From contig NZ_CM007717.1 of the NCBI RefSeq assembly GCF_002019855.1, positions 5,133,798 through 5,197,797 of the forward strand: a stretch of DNA of 64,000 bases, read 5' to 3'. Under the pieces are notes generated by a model that saw only the letters and a list, made by a program, of their open reading frames with translations, did no database searches and was not told the DNA's origin. Numbering within the stretch: the first letter of the stretch is position 1; every line of letters begins with the position of its first letter. The translations under genes were made by a program, and so were the position numbers. Shown piece by piece: positions 21,297 to 30,797 of the stretch. Source of the DNA: Streptomyces antibioticus. Lineage in GTDB: Bacteria > Actinomycetota > Actinomycetes > Streptomycetales > Streptomycetaceae.

Positions 21297-21716
21297 ATGC
21301 TGATCCCCCGTAGGGTCAAGCACCGCAAGCAGCACCACCCGAAGCGTCGCGGTGAGGCCAAGGGCGGTACGACGGTCGCGTTCGGCGAGTACGGCATCCA
21401 GGCCCTCACGCCGGCGTACGTGACCAACCGCCAGATCGAGGCGGCCCGTATCGCGATGACCCGCCACATCAAGCGTGGCGGCAAGGTCTGGATCAACATC
21501 TACCCGGACCGTCCGCTGACGAAGAAGCCTGCCGAGACCCGCATGGGTTCCGGTAAGGGTTCTCCGGAGTGGTGGATCGCGAACGTGCACCCGGGCCGGG
21601 TCATGTTCGAGCTGTCCTACCCCAACGAGAAGATCGCCCGTGAGGCCCTGACTCGCGCCGCTCACAAGCTGCCGATGAAGTGCCGGATCGTCAAGCGCGA
21701 GGCAGGTGAAGCGTGA
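21297..21716 (+). CDS. rplP: 50S ribosomal protein L16
   Basis: 139 residues, starting [19 protein letters not shown] and containing [20 protein letters not shown] and [13 protein letters not shown]16 helps position tRNA in the A and P sites and is a late assembly protein. It begins 5 nt after rpsC, and its TGA overlaps the rpmC ATG. Confidence 0.98.
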   Translation: MLIPRRVKHRKQHHPKRRGEAKGGTTVAFGEYGIQALTPAYVTNRQIEAARIAMTRHIKRGGKVWINIYPDRPLTKKPAETRMGSGKGSPEWWIANVHPGRVMFELSYPNEKIAREALTRAAHKLPMKCRIVKREAGEA

Positions 21717-21940
21717 TGTCGGCCGGTACCAAGGCGTCCGAGCTGCGCGAACTGGGTGACGAGGAGCTTCTCGCGAAGCTCCGCGAAGCCAAGGAAGAGC
21801 TGTTCAACCTCCGCTTCCAGGCGGCGACGGGTCAGCTCGAGAACCACGGTCGGCTCAAGGCCGTCCGCAAGGACATCGCGCGGATCTACACCCTGATGCG
21901 TGAGCGCGAGCTGGGCATCGAGACGGTGGAGAGCGCCTGA
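21716..21940 (+). CDS. rpmC: 50S ribosomal protein L29
   Basis: 74 residues from ATG 21716, which overlaps the rplP stop by one base; a GTG one codon earlier is less likely. Two helices ([20 protein letters not shown], and [19 protein letters not shown]) form the L29 hairpin, which neighbours L23 at the tunnel exit. Confidence 0.96.
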   Translation: MSAGTKASELRELGDEELLAKLREAKEELFNLRFQAATGQLENHGRLKAVRKDIARIYTLMRERELGIETVESA

Positions 21941-22224
21941 TGAGCGAGAGCAACGTGACTGAGAACACTGAGGCGCGCGGTTTCCGCAAGACCCGTGAGG
22001 GTCTCGTCGTCAGCGACAAGATGGACAAGACCGTCGTCGTCGCCGTCGAGGACCGCGTCAAGCACGCGCTGTACGGCAAGGTCATCCGCCGTACCAACAA
22101 GCTCAAGGCGCACGACGAGCAGAACGCCGCGGGTGTCGGCGACCGTGTCCTCCTGATGGAGACCCGGCCGCTGTCCGCCACGAAGCGGTGGCGCGTCGTC
22201 GAGATCCTCGAGAAGGCCAAGTAA
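21940..22224 (+). CDS. rpsQ: 30S ribosomal protein S17
   Basis: 94 residues. An acidic Ser/Asn/Glu-rich start of about 10 residues precedes the conserved [21 protein letters not shown] and [20 protein letters not shown]17 is a primary 16S-binding OB-fold protein. One-base overlap with rpmC. It is the last gene before a 100-nt gap with two hairpins, which may mark the S10/spc boundary. Confidence 0.97.
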   Translation: MSESNVTENTEARGFRKTREGLVVSDKMDKTVVVAVEDRVKHALYGKVIRRTNKLKAHDEQNAAGVGDRVLLMETRPLSATKRWRVVEILEKAK

Positions 22225-22227
22225 GTC

Positions 22228-22296
22228 TCCTGCGAGGCATCCCCCGCAGGACAGTTCCGCCAGGCTCCGGGAGCCGCTCCGCTGAGCGGCTCCCGG
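22228..22296 (+). promoter_or_regulatory. Two consecutive hairpins between rpsQ and rplN
   Basis: A 7-bp stem (22228-22234 with 22245-22251) is followed by a perfect 12-bp stem (22267-22278 with 22285-22296). No T-tract follows. The position is the boundary between S10-type and spc-type gene groups, so partial termination, processing or r-protein binding is plausible. Confidence 0.55.
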
Positions 22297-22324
22297 GGAA
22301 CCGGCAGACAAACAGGAGATAGAC

Positions 22325-22693
22325 GTGATCCAGCAGGAGTCGCGACTGCGTGTCGCCGACAACACTGGTGCGAAGGAAATCCTTTGCATCCGTGTGCTCG
22401 GTGGCTCCGGTCGCCGCTACGCGGGCATCGGTGACGTCATCGTCGCCACCGTCAAGGACGCGATCCCCGGTGGCAACGTGAAGAAGGGTGACGTCGTCAA
22501 GGCGGTCATCGTTCGCACCGTCAAGGAGCGCCGCCGTCCGGACGGCTCGTACATCCGCTTCGACGAGAACGCCGCCGTCATTCTGAAGAACGACGGCGAC
22601 CCTCGCGGCACCCGTATCTTCGGCCCGGTCGGCCGTGAGCTGCGCGAGAAGAAGTTCATGAAGATCATCTCGCTCGCGCCGGAGGTGCTGTAA
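22325..22693 (+). CDS. rplN: 50S ribosomal protein L14
   Basis: 122 residues ([20 protein letters not shown], then [17 protein letters not shown]). L14 forms intersubunit bridges and is the docking site of silencing factor RsfS. GTG start with acaggag upstream. First gene of the spc-type cluster, 2 nt from rplX. Confidence 0.98.
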   Translation: MIQQESRLRVADNTGAKEILCIRVLGGSGRRYAGIGDVIVATVKDAIPGGNVKKGDVVKAVIVRTVKERRRPDGSYIRFDENAAVILKNDGDPRGTRIFGPVGRELREKKFMKIISLAPEVL

Positions 22694-22695
22694 GC

Positions 22696-23019
22696 ATGAA
22701 GATCAAGAAGGGCGACCTGGTCCAGGTCATCACCGGTAAGGACAAGGGCAAGCAGGGCAAGGTCATCGCGGCCTTCCCCCGCGAGGACCGCGTCCTGGTC
22801 GAGGGTGTCAACCGGGTCAAGAAGCACACCAAGGCCGGCCCGACCGCCAAGGGTTCGCAGGCCGGCGGCATCGTGACCACCGAGGCCCCGATCCACGTGA
22901 GCAACGTTCAGCTCGTCGTGGAGAAGGACGGCAACAAGGTCGTCACGCGTGTCGGTTACCGCTTCGACGACGAGGGCAACAAGATCCGCGTTGCCAAGCG
23001 GACGGGTGAGGACATCTGA
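22696..23019 (+). CDS. rplX: 50S ribosomal protein L24
   Basis: 107 residues, beginning [20 protein letters not shown], the KOW motif. L24 is an assembly initiator protein on 23S rRNA and lies near the tunnel exit. Overlaps rplE by one base (TGATG). Confidence 0.98.
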   Translation: MKIKKGDLVQVITGKDKGKQGKVIAAFPREDRVLVEGVNRVKKHTKAGPTAKGSQAGGIVTTEAPIHVSNVQLVVEKDGNKVVTRVGYRFDDEGNKIRVAKRTGEDI

Positions 23020-23576
23020 TGGCTACCACCACGACTCCGCGTCTCAAGACGAAGTACCGCGAGGAGATCGCGGGCAAGCTGCGTGAGGAGTTCTCCTACG
23101 AGAACGTCATGCAGATCCCCGGCCTCGTCAAGATCGTGGTCAACATGGGTGTGGGCGACGCCGCCCGCGACTCCAAGCTGATCGAGGGCGCCATCCGCGA
23201 CCTCACCACGATCACCGGTCAGAAGCCGGCCGTCACCAAGGCCCGCAAGTCCATCGCGCAGTTCAAGCTGCGTGAGGGTCAGCCGATCGGTGCCCACGTC
23301 ACCCTCCGTGGCGACCGCATGTGGGAGTTCCTGGACCGCACCCTGTCGCTCGCGCTCCCGCGCATCCGCGACTTCCGTGGTCTGTCCCCCAAGCAGTTCG
23401 ACGGCCGTGGCAACTACACCTTCGGTCTCACGGAGCAGGTCATGTTCCACGAGATCGACCAGGACAAGATCGACCGTGTCCGGGGTATGGACATCACCGT
23501 GGTCACCACGGCGACCAACGACGCTGAGGGCCGCGCGCTCCTTCGTCACCTCGGCTTCCCCTTCAAGGAGGCGTGA
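23019..23576 (+). CDS. rplE: 50S ribosomal protein L5
   Basis: 185 residues. L5 binds 5S rRNA with L18 and contacts the P-site tRNA elbow. The conserved [37 protein letters not shown] and [17 protein letters not shown] motifs are complete. It precedes rpsN by 5 nt. Confidence 0.98.
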   Translation: MATTTTPRLKTKYREEIAGKLREEFSYENVMQIPGLVKIVVNMGVGDAARDSKLIEGAIRDLTTITGQKPAVTKARKSIAQFKLREGQPIGAHVTLRGDRMWEFLDRTLSLALPRIRDFRGLSPKQFDGRGNYTFGLTEQVMFHEIDQDKIDRVRGMDITVVTTATNDAEGRALLRHLGFPFKEA

Positions 23577-23581
23577 GCGAG

Positions 23582-23767
23582 ATGGCGAAGAAGGCTCTGA
23601 TCGCTAAGGCTGCTCGCAAGCCGAAGTTCGCTGTGCGTGCGTACAACCGTTGCCAGCGCTGCGGCCGTCCGCACTCCGTGTACCGCAAGTTCGGCCTCTG
23701 CCGTGTGTGCCTTCGTGAGATGGCTCACCGTGGCGAGCTGCCGGGCGTGACCAAGAGCTCCTGGTAA
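23582..23767 (+). CDS. rpsZ: 30S ribosomal protein S14, zinc-binding type Z
   Basis: 61 residues from ATG 23582. The four-cysteine zinc ribbon is [20 protein letters not shown] (C-x2-C-x12-C-x2-C), the zinc-dependent form. Streptomyces often carry a second, cysteine-free S14 elsewhere under Zur control; that copy is not in this window. A GTG 9 nt earlier is in frame but lacks family support. It is followed by a 213-nt gap before rpsH. Confidence 0.96.
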   Translation: MAKKALIAKAARKPKFAVRAYNRCQRCGRPHSVYRKFGLCRVCLREMAHRGELPGVTKSSW

Positions 23768-23811
23768 ATCCCTATTTAGGGGTTCCGGAGGCTCTCGGTA
23801 AGCAATGGGCG

Positions 23812-23864
23812 TGTCAGGTGCCCACCTCTTCATGGCTTAGGCTTGGAGGGTTGGGCGCCTGACA
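23812..23864 (+). promoter_or_regulatory. Long-range hairpin in the rpsH leader
   Basis: Arms of 12 nt at 23812-23823 and 23853-23864 pair with one G-U pair across a 29-nt loop. The 213-nt gap before rpsH is the largest within the spc genes and probably includes a promoter and leader. S8 regulates spc genes in E. coli by binding mRNA; similarity of this structure to the S8 site was not established. Confidence 0.4.
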
Positions 23865-23980
23865 GTCGCCCGTACGACTTACTACGCCGTAGGTCCACCG
23901 CGCCGCACCCGTCCCGTCTCGGATCGGGGAGAGGGATGGCGCACCAGGAAACCCCGGCGAGAGAGGCCACAGGCCAATTC

Positions 23981-24379
23981 ATGACCATGACTGATCCGAT
24001 CGCAGACATGCTGACGCGTCTGCGGAACGCGAACTCGGCGTACCACGACTCTGTGACGATGCCGGCGTCCAAGATCAAGTCGCACATCGCGGAGATCCTC
24101 CAGCAGGAGGGCTTCATCACGGGCTGGAAGGTCGAGGACGCCGAGGTCGGCAAGAACCTCACCCTCGAGCTGAAGTTCGGCCCGAACCGTGAGCGCTCCA
24201 TCGCGGGCATCAAGCGGATCTCCAAGCCCGGTCTCCGGGTGTACGCGAAGTCCACCTCCCTGCCGAAGGTGCTGGGCGGCCTCGGCGTGGCGATCATCTC
24301 CACGTCGCACGGTCTCCTCACCGACAAGCAGGCCGGCAAGAAGGGCGTAGGCGGAGAAGTTCTCGCCTACGTCTGGTAG
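23981..24379 (+). CDS. rpsH: 30S ribosomal protein S8
   Basis: 132 residues from ATG 23981 ([20 protein letters not shown]), the usual Streptomyces start; the open frame upstream is leader. S8 is a primary binder of the 16S central domain. The conserved [21 protein letters not shown]-terminus is present, followed by VLAYVW. Confidence 0.97.
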   Translation: MTMTDPIADMLTRLRNANSAYHDSVTMPASKIKSHIAEILQQEGFITGWKVEDAEVGKNLTLELKFGPNRERSIAGIKRISKPGLRVYAKSTSLPKVLGGLGVAIISTSHGLLTDKQAGKKGVGGEVLAYVW

Positions 24380-24402
24380 CGGAAGGGAACGGAGAGACAG
24401 CT

Positions 24403-24942
24403 ATGTCGCGCATTGGCAAGCTCCCCATCACGGTTCCCGCCGGCGTGGACGTCACCATCGACGGCCAGACGGTGTCGGTCAAGGGCCCCAAGGGCTCGCT
24501 GACCCACACGATCGTCTCGCCGATCGCGATCGCCAAGGGTGAGGACGGCGTCCTGAACGTCACCCGCCCCAACGACGAGCGTCAGAGCAAGGCCCTGCAC
24601 GGCCTGTCCCGCACGCTGGTGGCGAACATGATCACCGGCGTGACCCAGGGTTACGTGAAGAAGCTCGAGATCAGTGGTGTCGGTTACCGCGTGACCGCGA
24701 AGGGCTCGAACCTCGAGTTCGCGCTCGGTTACAGCCACCCGATCACCGTCGAGGCCCCCGAGGGCATCACCTTCAAGGTGGAGGCCCCCACCCGGTTCTC
24801 GGTCGAGGGCATCGACAAGCAGAAGGTCGGCGAGGTTGCGGCCAACATCCGCAAGCTGCGCAAGCCCGACCCGTACAAGGCCAAGGGCGTCAAGTACGAG
24901 GGCGAAGTCATCCGCCGCAAGGTCGGAAAGGCGGGTAAGTAA
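24403..24942 (+). CDS. rplF: 50S ribosomal protein L6
   Basis: 179 residues, two repeated L6 folds. [20 protein letters not shown] begins it, and [17 protein letters not shown] and the C-terminal signature [20 protein letters not shown] are present. L6 sits near the sarcin-ricin loop. It precedes rplR by 3 nt. Confidence 0.98.
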   Translation: MSRIGKLPITVPAGVDVTIDGQTVSVKGPKGSLTHTIVSPIAIAKGEDGVLNVTRPNDERQSKALHGLSRTLVANMITGVTQGYVKKLEISGVGYRVTAKGSNLEFALGYSHPITVEAPEGITFKVEAPTRFSVEGIDKQKVGEVAANIRKLRKPDPYKAKGVKYEGEVIRRKVGKAGK

Positions 24943-24945
24943 GCC

Positions 24946-25329
24946 ATGGCATACGGGCAGAAGATCCTCAAGGGCGACGCTTACAAGCGTGCCGCGATCA
25001 AGCGTCGCCACATCCGGATCCGTAAGCACATCTCGGGTACGGCCGAGCGTCCGCGCCTCGTCGTGACGCGCTCGAACCGCCACATCGTCGCCCAGGTCAT
25101 CGACGACATCAAGGGTCACACCCTGGCGTCGGCGTCCACCCTGGACAGCACGATCCGCGGTGGCGAGGGCGACAAGTCCGCGCAGGCCAAGTCGGTCGGC
25201 GCCCTGGTCGCCGAGCGCGCCAAGGCCGCCGGTGTCGAGGCAGTCGTGTTCGACCGTGGTGGCAACCAGTACGCCGGGCGCATCGCCGCCCTGGCGGACG
25301 CCGCCCGCGAGGCCGGGCTCAAGTTCTGA
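24946..25329 (+). CDS. rplR: 50S ribosomal protein L18
   Basis: 127 residues. It binds 5S rRNA in the central protuberance. Arg/Lys-rich N-terminus [17 protein letters not shown], then [20 protein letters not shown] and a terminal [20 protein letters not shown]. It follows rplF by 3 nt. Confidence 0.98.
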   Translation: MAYGQKILKGDAYKRAAIKRRHIRIRKHISGTAERPRLVVTRSNRHIVAQVIDDIKGHTLASASTLDSTIRGGEGDKSAQAKSVGALVAERAKAAGVEAVVFDRGGNQYAGRIAALADAAREAGLKF

Positions 25330-25372
25330 GCCCTGGTTCCGTAGCTAGCGGAGACAGAGAGAGGTAATTCCA

Positions 25373-25978
25373 ATGGCTGGACCCCAGCGCCGCGGTGGCG
25401 GTGCCGGTGGCGGCGAGCGGCGGGACCGGAAGGGCCGTGACGGCGGCGCTGCTGCCGCCGAGAAGACCGCGTACGTTGAGCGCGTCGTCGCGATCAACCG
25501 TGTCGCCAAGGTTGTGAAGGGTGGTCGTCGCTTCAGCTTCACCGCGCTGGTCGTGGTGGGCGACGGTGACGGCACCGTGGGTGTCGGTTACGGCAAGGCC
25601 AAGGAGGTGCCGGCCGCGATCGCCAAGGGTGTTGAAGAGGCCAAGAAGCACTTCTTCAAGGTCCCGCGTATCCAGGGCACCATCCCGCACCCGATCCAGG
25701 GTGAGAAGGCTGCCGGCGTCGTGCTGCTCAAGCCCGCGTCCCCGGGTACCGGCGTCATCGCCGGTGGTCCGGTGCGCGCCGTGCTCGAGTGCGCCGGCGT
25801 GCACGACATCCTGTCGAAGTCCCTGGGCTCCGACAACGCGATCAACATCGTGCACGCGACCGTGGAGGCCCTGAAGGGCCTGCAGCGTCCCGAGGAGATC
25901 GCGGCCCGCCGCGGTCTGCCCCTCGAGGACGTCGCTCCCGCGGCCCTGCTTCGTGCGCGTGCCGGGGCTGGTGCGTAA
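25373..25978 (+). CDS. rpsE: 30S ribosomal protein S5
   Basis: 201 residues. A Gly/Arg-rich N-terminal extension of about 30 residues, as in other actinobacteria, precedes the S5 RNA-binding motif ([20 protein letters not shown]) and the [19 protein letters not shown] segment. S5 is part of the mRNA entry channel and affects decoding accuracy. Ribosome site gagaggt precedes the ATG. TAATG overlap with rpmD. Confidence 0.98.
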   Translation: MAGPQRRGGGAGGGERRDRKGRDGGAAAAEKTAYVERVVAINRVAKVVKGGRRFSFTALVVVGDGDGTVGVGYGKAKEVPAAIAKGVEEAKKHFFKVPRIQGTIPHPIQGEKAAGVVLLKPASPGTGVIAGGPVRAVLECAGVHDILSKSLGSDNAINIVHATVEALKGLQRPEEIAARRGLPLEDVAPAALLRARAGAGA

Positions 25979-26160
25979 TGGCTCAGCTCAAGATCACGCA
26001 GACGAAGTCGTACATCGGCAGCAAGCAGAACCACCGTGACACCCTGCGTTCGCTCGGGCTCAAGCGCCTGAACGACGTGGTCGTCAAGGAGGACCGCCCC
26101 GAGTTCCGCGGCATGGTGCACACCGTCCGCCACCTCGTGACGGTCGAGGAGGTCGACTGA
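25978..26160 (+). CDS. rpmD: 50S ribosomal protein L30
   Basis: 60 residues from ATG 25978, overlapping the rpsE stop. [20 protein letters not shown], then [20 protein letters not shown] match the small L30 fold. The longer frame upstream is out of family. It lies 2 nt before rplO. Confidence 0.97.
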   Translation: MAQLKITQTKSYIGSKQNHRDTLRSLGLKRLNDVVVKEDRPEFRGMVHTVRHLVTVEEVD

Positions 26161-26162
26161 TC

Positions 26163-26618
26163 ATGGCGGAGAACAACCCGCTCAAGATCCACAACCTCCG
26201 TCCCGCCCCGGGCGCCAAGACCGCCAAGACCCGTGTGGGTCGTGGTGAGGCGTCGAAGGGTAAGACGGCCGGTCGTGGTACCAAGGGCACGAAGGCCCGC
26301 TACCAGGTTCCGGAGCGCTTCGAGGGCGGGCAGATGCCCCTCCACATGCGTCTTCCGAAGCTGAAGGGCTTCAAGAACCCGTTCAAGACCGAGTTCCAGG
26401 TCGTGAACCTCGACAAGCTGGCCGCGCTGTACCCGGAGGGTGGCGAGGTCACCGTCGAGGGTCTCGTCGCCAAGGGTGCCGTTCGCAAGAACAGCCTCGT
26501 CAAGGTCCTCGGCCAGGGCGAGATCTCCGTGGCGCTCCAGGTGACGGTCGACGCCGTCTCCGGCTCCGCCAAGGAGAAGATCACCGCCGCCGGCGGTACC
26601 GTCACCGAGCTCGTCTGA
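26163..26618 (+). CDS. rplO: 50S ribosomal protein L15
   Basis: 151 residues. The unstructured Gly/Lys/Arg-rich N-terminus ([20 protein letters not shown]) threads into 23S rRNA, and the globular part has [19 protein letters not shown]. It is the last ribosomal gene before a strong hairpin and the secY promoter region. Confidence 0.97.
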   Translation: MAENNPLKIHNLRPAPGAKTAKTRVGRGEASKGKTAGRGTKGTKARYQVPERFEGGQMPLHMRLPKLKGFKNPFKTEFQVVNLDKLAALYPEGGEVTVEGLVAKGAVRKNSLVKVLGQGEISVALQVTVDAVSGSAKEKITAAGGTVTELV

Positions 26619-26653
26619 ACACCACAGGCGTCTCGATGACTTGAGCGATCCCG

Positions 26654-26692
26654 ACCGGGGATACCCCACAAATGGGGTATCCCCGGTTGGTC
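26654..26692 (+). terminator. Strong hairpin between rplO and secY
   Basis: A perfect 15-bp stem (26654-26668 with 26673-26687) has the 4-nt loop caaa, 35 nt after rplO. The following bases (tggtcgttcc) are only weakly T-rich. It probably terminates or attenuates the ribosomal transcript, and a separate promoter for secY follows. Confidence 0.7.
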
Positions 26693-26767
26693 GTTCCTAG
26701 GGCAGGTGTGTCGCGGGTAAGGTGACCTGCACTGCCCACTTTCACAAGGTTCCCTCAAGGGGGCACC

Positions 26768-26796
26768 TTGAGCGGCAGTCGACCGTTAGCTAAGTC
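26768..26796 (+). promoter_or_regulatory. Predicted secY-adk promoter
   Basis: TTGAGC at 26768-26773, a 17-bp spacer and TAAGTC at 26791-26796, about 68 nt before the secY GTG. The -35 overlaps the 3' arm of a short hairpin (caaggt / accttg). Confidence 0.5.
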
Positions 26797-26863
26797 GTTC
26801 CTATTAGTCGAACCTCAAGACCGTCACCCTTGACGCAGACGCGCGGGGGTCGCAGGAGGCACC

Positions 26864-28177
26864 GTGCTCACCGCGTTCGCCCGGGCGTTCAAGACGCCCG
26901 ACCTGCGCAAGAAGCTGCTCTTCACGCTTGCCATCATCGTGCTGTACCGGATCGGCACCCACATCCCGATCCCCGGCGTCGACTACACGGCCGTCCAGGC
27001 CTGCGTCGACCAGGCGAGCGGCAACCAGGGCATTTTCGGCCTGGTCAACATGTTCAGTGGCGGCGCACTGCTCCAGATCACGATCTTCGCGCTCGGCATC
27101 ATGCCGTACATCACGGCGAGCATCATCCTGCAACTGCTGACCGTGGTGATCCCGCGCCTGGAAGCCCTGAAGAAGGAGGGGCAGTCCGGCACGGCGAAGA
27201 TCACGCAGTACACGCGTTATCTGACGGTGGCGCTGGCCATCCTCCAGGGCACCGGCCTGGTGGCCACCGCGCGCAGCGGCGCCCTGTTCTCCGGCTGCAC
27301 GGTCGCGAGCCAGATCGTCCCGGACCGCGCGATCTTCACCACGATCGTCATGGTCGTCACCATGACCGCGGGTACGGCGATGGTCATGTGGCTCGGTGAG
27401 CTGATCACCGACCGCGGCATCGGCAACGGCATGTCGATCCTGATGTTCATCTCGATCGCCGCGACCTTCCCGGCCGCGCTGTGGGCCATCAAGAAGCAGG
27501 GCACCCTGGCGGGCGGCTGGATCGAGTTCGGCACGGTCATCCTGGTCGGCCTGGTGATGGTCGGACTCGTGGTCTTCGTCGAGCAGGCCCAGCGCCGCAT
27601 CCCCGTGCAGTACGCGAAGCGGATGATCGGCCGCCGGGCCTACGGCGGTACGTCGACCTACATTCCGCTCAAGGTCAACCAGGCCGGTGTGATTCCGGTC
27701 ATCTTCGCGTCGTCGCTGCTCTACATTCCCGCGCTGATCGTCCAGTTCACCGGATCCAAGGCCGGATGGTCGACGTGGATCCAGCAGAACCTGGCCAGCC
27801 CTTCGGCGCCGGTGCACATCACTTTCTACTTCTTCCTGATCGTGTTCTTCGCGTTCTTCTACGTGGCCATCTCGTTCAACCCCGAGGAAGTCGCGGACAA
27901 CATGAAGAAGTATGGTGGCTTCATCCCGGGCATCCGGGCTGGCCGACCGACCGCTGAGTACCTGAGCTACGTACTCAACCGGATCACCTGGCCGGGTTCG
28001 CTGTACTTGGGCCTGATCGCTCTCGTGCCGACGATGGCGTTGGCTGGTTTCGGGGCAGACCAGAACTTCCCGTTCGGCGGTACCAGCATCCTGATCATCG
28101 TGGGTGTCGGTCTCGAGACGGTGAAGCAGATCGAGAGCCAGCTCCAGCAGCGCAATTACGAAGGGTTCCTCCGCTGA
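26864..28177 (+). CDS. secY: Protein translocase subunit SecY
   Basis: 437 residues with ten hydrophobic segments. It is the channel of the SecYEG translocon in the plasma membrane. The N-terminus ([20 protein letters not shown]) and the plug region ([35 protein letters not shown]) are conserved. Cytoplasmic loops include [17 protein letters not shown], and the C5 loop [12 protein letters not shown] that contacts SecA and ribosomes. GTG start with caggagg. The stop overlaps the adk start. Confidence 0.98.
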   Translation: MLTAFARAFKTPDLRKKLLFTLAIIVLYRIGTHIPIPGVDYTAVQACVDQASGNQGIFGLVNMFSGGALLQITIFALGIMPYITASIILQLLTVVIPRLEALKKEGQSGTAKITQYTRYLTVALAILQGTGLVATARSGALFSGCTVASQIVPDRAIFTTIVMVVTMTAGTAMVMWLGELITDRGIGNGMSILMFISIAATFPAALWAIKKQGTLAGGWIEFGTVILVGLVMVGLVVFVEQAQRRIPVQYAKRMIGRRAYGGTSTYIPLKVNQAGVIPVIFASSLLYIPALIVQFTGSKAGWSTWIQQNLASPSAPVHITFYFFLIVFFAFFYVAISFNPEEVADNMKKYGGFIPGIRAGRPTAEYLSYVLNRITWPGSLYLGLIALVPTMALAGFGADQNFPFGGTSILIIVGVGLETVKQIESQLQQRNYEGFLR

Positions 28178-28839
28178 TGAGAATCGTCCTCGTCGGGCCG
28201 CCTGGTGCCGGAAAGGGCACACAGGCGACTCGCCTCGCCGAGACGCTGCGTGTTCCTCACATCTCCACGGGCGACCTGTTCCGCGCCAACATCAGCCAGC
28301 AGACGGAGCTCGGCAAGCTCGCGAAGTCCTACATGGACAAGGGCGAACTGGTGCCGGACGAGGTCACCATCGCCATGGCCAAGGACCGCATGGAGCAGCC
28401 GGACGCCGAGCGCGGTTTTCTGCTCGACGGCTTCCCGCGCAATGTGTCGCAGGCGGAGGCGCTGGACGAGCTGCTCACCACCGAGGCCATCAAGCTGGAC
28501 GCGGTGCTCGACCTGGAGGCCCCCGAGGAGGAGGTCGTCAAGCGGATCGCCGGCCGGCGCATCTGCCGCAACGACTCCTCCCATGTCTTCCACGTGTCGT
28601 ACAAGAAGCCGGCGCAGGAAGGCGTCTGTGACGTCTGCGGCGGCGAGCTGTACCAGCGGGACGACGACTCCGAGGAGACCGTGCGCACCCGGCTGGAGGT
28701 CTACCACACGCAGACCGAGCCGATCATCGACTACTACAAGGCCCAGGGCCTGGTCGTGACGATCGATTCCATGGGTCCCGTGGAAGAGGTCACCGGCCGT
28801 GCGCTGGCCGCGTTGAAGCGCGAGGGCGACGACCGCTAG
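28177..28839 (+). CDS. adk: Adenylate kinase
   Basis: 220 residues. It interconverts ATP + AMP and 2 ADP. P-loop GPPGAGKGT is at residues 7-15, the AMP-binding STGDLFR follows, and the long LID domain has cysteines in CRND and CDVC patterns, suggesting a zinc-stabilised lid with one non-Cys ligand. TGATG overlap with secY, the classic secY-adk pair. Confidence 0.98.
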   Translation: MRIVLVGPPGAGKGTQATRLAETLRVPHISTGDLFRANISQQTELGKLAKSYMDKGELVPDEVTIAMAKDRMEQPDAERGFLLDGFPRNVSQAEALDELLTTEAIKLDAVLDLEAPEEEVVKRIAGRRICRNDSSHVFHVSYKKPAQEGVCDVCGGELYQRDDDSEETVRTRLEVYHTQTEPIIDYYKAQGLVVTIDSMGPVEEVTGRALAALKREGDDR

Positions 28840-28851
28840 CCGTCGTCCCTG

Positions 28852-28892
28852 TACGGCCGTGGAGTCCCCCGGGACCCCACGGCCGTACTGTT
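28852..28892 (+). terminator. Hairpin between adk and map
   Basis: An 11-bp stem (28852-28862 with 28877-28887) with additional inner pairs (gtccc/gggac) is followed by ctgttgtgt. It may attenuate reading into map. Confidence 0.55.
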
Positions 28893-28952
28893 GTGTAGTA
28901 CATGCCCCACCGAGTCCCCATCGACCTGAGTGACGGAGAGCGCAGGCCCCCC

Positions 28953-29789
28953 ATGGTGCAGATCAAGAGCCCCGAGCAGATCGCCAAGATGCGTGCGGCG
29001 GGGCTGGTCGTCGCAGCCATCCACGCGGCCACGCGTGAGGCGGCGGTGCCGGGGGCGAGCACGAAGGATCTCGACGAGGTCGCGCGCAAGGTGCTCGCGG
29101 AGCACGGCGCGAAGTCGAACTTCCTCGGGTACGGCGGCTTCCCGGCGACCATCTGCACCTCGGTCAACGACGTGGTGGTGCACGGCATCCCCTCCGACGA
29201 CGTGGTCCTCAAGGACGGCGACCTCATCTCCATCGACTGCGGCGCGATCGTGGACGGCTGGCACGGCGACGCGGCGTTCACCGCGTTCGTGGGTTCCGGT
29301 CACGCCCCGGAGCTGGTCGAGCTGTCGCGGGTGACCGAGGAGTCGATGTGGGCCGGCATCGCGGCCATGAAGGCCGGCAGCCGGCTCGTCGACGTCTCGC
29401 GGGCCATCGAGACGTACATCCGTCGGCAGCCGAAGCCGGGCGGCGGCCGCTACGGCATCATCGAGGACTACGGCGGCCACGGCATCGGCACCGAGATGCA
29501 CATGGACCCGCACCTGCTGAACTACGTCGACCGCCGCCGCGGCAAGGGCCCCAAGCTGGTCCCGGGCTTCTGCCTGGCCATCGAGCCGATGGTCTCGCTG
29601 GGCACCCCGCGCACGGAGGTCCTCCAGGACGACTGGACGGTCATCACGACGGACGGCACGTGGTCCTCCCACTGGGAACACTCCGTCGCGCTGACGGAGG
29701 AGGGCCCGCTGGTGTTGACGGCCCCGGACGGTGGCAAGGCGAAGCTCGCCGAGCATGGTGTGACCGCGGCCCCGGACCCGCTGGCCTGA
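28953..29789 (+). CDS. map: Methionine aminopeptidase, type I
   Basis: 278 residues from ATG 28953 (MVQIKSPEQIAKMRAAGLVV), the Streptomyces family start; an earlier ATG at 28902 is in frame but unsupported. It removes the initiator Met from nascent proteins. The pita-bread metal ligands are visible: ISIDCGAIVDGWHGD with two Asp, the GHGIGTEMH region with His, and the C-terminal Glu residues in AIEPM and HWEHS. The last 159 bp recur at 29896-30054, just downstream, with synonymous differences only. Confidence 0.98.
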   Translation: MVQIKSPEQIAKMRAAGLVVAAIHAATREAAVPGASTKDLDEVARKVLAEHGAKSNFLGYGGFPATICTSVNDVVVHGIPSDDVVLKDGDLISIDCGAIVDGWHGDAAFTAFVGSGHAPELVELSRVTEESMWAGIAAMKAGSRLVDVSRAIETYIRRQPKPGGGRYGIIEDYGGHGIGTEMHMDPHLLNYVDRRRGKGPKLVPGFCLAIEPMVSLGTPRTEVLQDDWTVITTDGTWSSHWEHSVALTEEGPLVLTAPDGGKAKLAEHGVTAAPDPLA

Positions 29790-29895
29790 GTGACGGGCCT
29801 GTCCTCGGCCGCCGGTCGGAGGCCGGCGCAGCCGCTCGACGCTTGTGAGGCGCCCTCGGCGCCGAGCCCGCGAGAGGGGCGTCCAAGAATGGGTC

Positions 29896-30054
29896 GACTG
29901 GACCGTCATCACGACGGACGGCACGTGGTCCTCCCACTGGGAACACTCCGTCGCGCTGACGGAAGAGGGCCCGCTGGTGTTGACGGCGCCTGATGGCGGC
30001 AAGGCGAAGCTCGCCGAGCACGGTGTGACCGCGGCACCGGATCCGCTGGCCTGA
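29896..30054 (+). pseudogene. Second copy of the map 3' end
   Basis: The 159 bp align without gaps to 29631-29789, the last 53 codons of map including the stop. There are 9 differences, all at third codon positions and all synonymous, so both copies encode the same segment from DWTVITTDGTWSSHWEHS to APDPLA. No map N-terminus precedes it; 29790-29895 holds no recognisable gene. The frame is open from a GTG at 29845 (69 residues), but such a product would lack most metal ligands. Confidence 0.93.
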
Positions 30055-30097
30055 GGTCGGTCGCGTAATGATCTCGTTCCTGGGGCAGACTTCTCGA

Positions 30098-30127
30098 TTC
30101 GTGTTTCCGAGAGGGCTGACGTAGACT
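30098..30127 (+). promoter_or_regulatory. Possible infA promoter
   Basis: TTCGTG at 30098-30103, an 18-bp spacer and TAGACT at 30122-30127, about 95 nt before infA. The -10 is good and the -35 weak. Confidence 0.4.
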
Positions 30128-30220
30128 GACTCGTCGGCTCTCGTGCACCCGCATGTCCGCATGCGCCCGTTAGGGAAAAGCTCGGGAGTCGATCAAGGTA
30201 GTCGATTCGAAGGGCGAAGC

Positions 30221-30442
30221 GTGGCCAAGAAGCAAGGTGCCATCGAGATCGAGGGCACTGTCGTCGAGTCTCTGCCGAACGCCATGTTCAAGGTCGAGCT
30301 CCAGAACGGCCACCAGGTCCTGGCACACATCAGCGGCAAGATGCGTATGCACTACATCCGCATCCTCCCTGACGACCGGGTCGTGGTGGAGCTGTCTCCG
30401 TACGACCTGACGCGTGGCCGGATCGTCTACCGGTACAAGTAG
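30221..30442 (+). CDS. infA: Translation initiation factor IF-1
   Basis: 73 residues from GTG 30221 ([20 protein letters not shown]). The single OB-fold includes [20 protein letters not shown] and ends [11 protein letters not shown]-1 occupies the A site during initiation. The frame is open upstream, but homologous sequence starts here. It sits 43 nt before rpmJ. Confidence 0.97.
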   Translation: MAKKQGAIEIEGTVVESLPNAMFKVELQNGHQVLAHISGKMRMHYIRILPDDRVVVELSPYDLTRGRIVYRYK

Positions 30443-30485
30443 ATCTTGCCGGTTGCCGGCAACTGACCCGGAGAACCTCACTTTC

Positions 30486-30599
30486 ATGAAGGTCAAGCCG
30501 AGCGTCAAGAAGATCTGCGACAAGTGCAGGGTGATCCGCCGTCACGGTCGGGTCATGATCATTTGCGACAACCCGCGCCACAAGCAGCGCCAGGGCTGA
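30486..30599 (+). CDS. rpmJ: 50S ribosomal protein L36, zinc-binding type
   Basis: 37 residues ([20 protein letters not shown]). Zinc ligands Cys11, Cys14, Cys27 and His32 are present, the C+ form. L36 binds helices near the GTPase-associated centre. The next 198 nt before rpsM contain hairpins but no gene. Confidence 0.97.
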   Translation: MKVKPSVKKICDKCRVIRRHGRVMIICDNPRHKQRQG

Positions 30600-30797
30600 C
30601 CGCACTCTGATCACCCTCTGCATCGACATCGCAGGGACTTCGCGCGACGCGCTCAACATGTTCATAGGCAGGGCCCAGTCGATGCACGACATCGTCTGAC
30701 ACCCCCGGTTCGGAGGCCGGGGACCCAGTTCGTACCTGGTACGGCGGCTGGGATCTGGTCCTGCGGAAGACCTCCGAAGATCACCAGGAGCCATTGA

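Noticed and set aside
29845-30054. A 69-residue gene containing the map tail copy
   Set aside because: The first 17 residues are unrelated Arg-rich sequence, no ribosome site is seen, and the product would lack most catalytic metal ligands; treated as a gene fragment.
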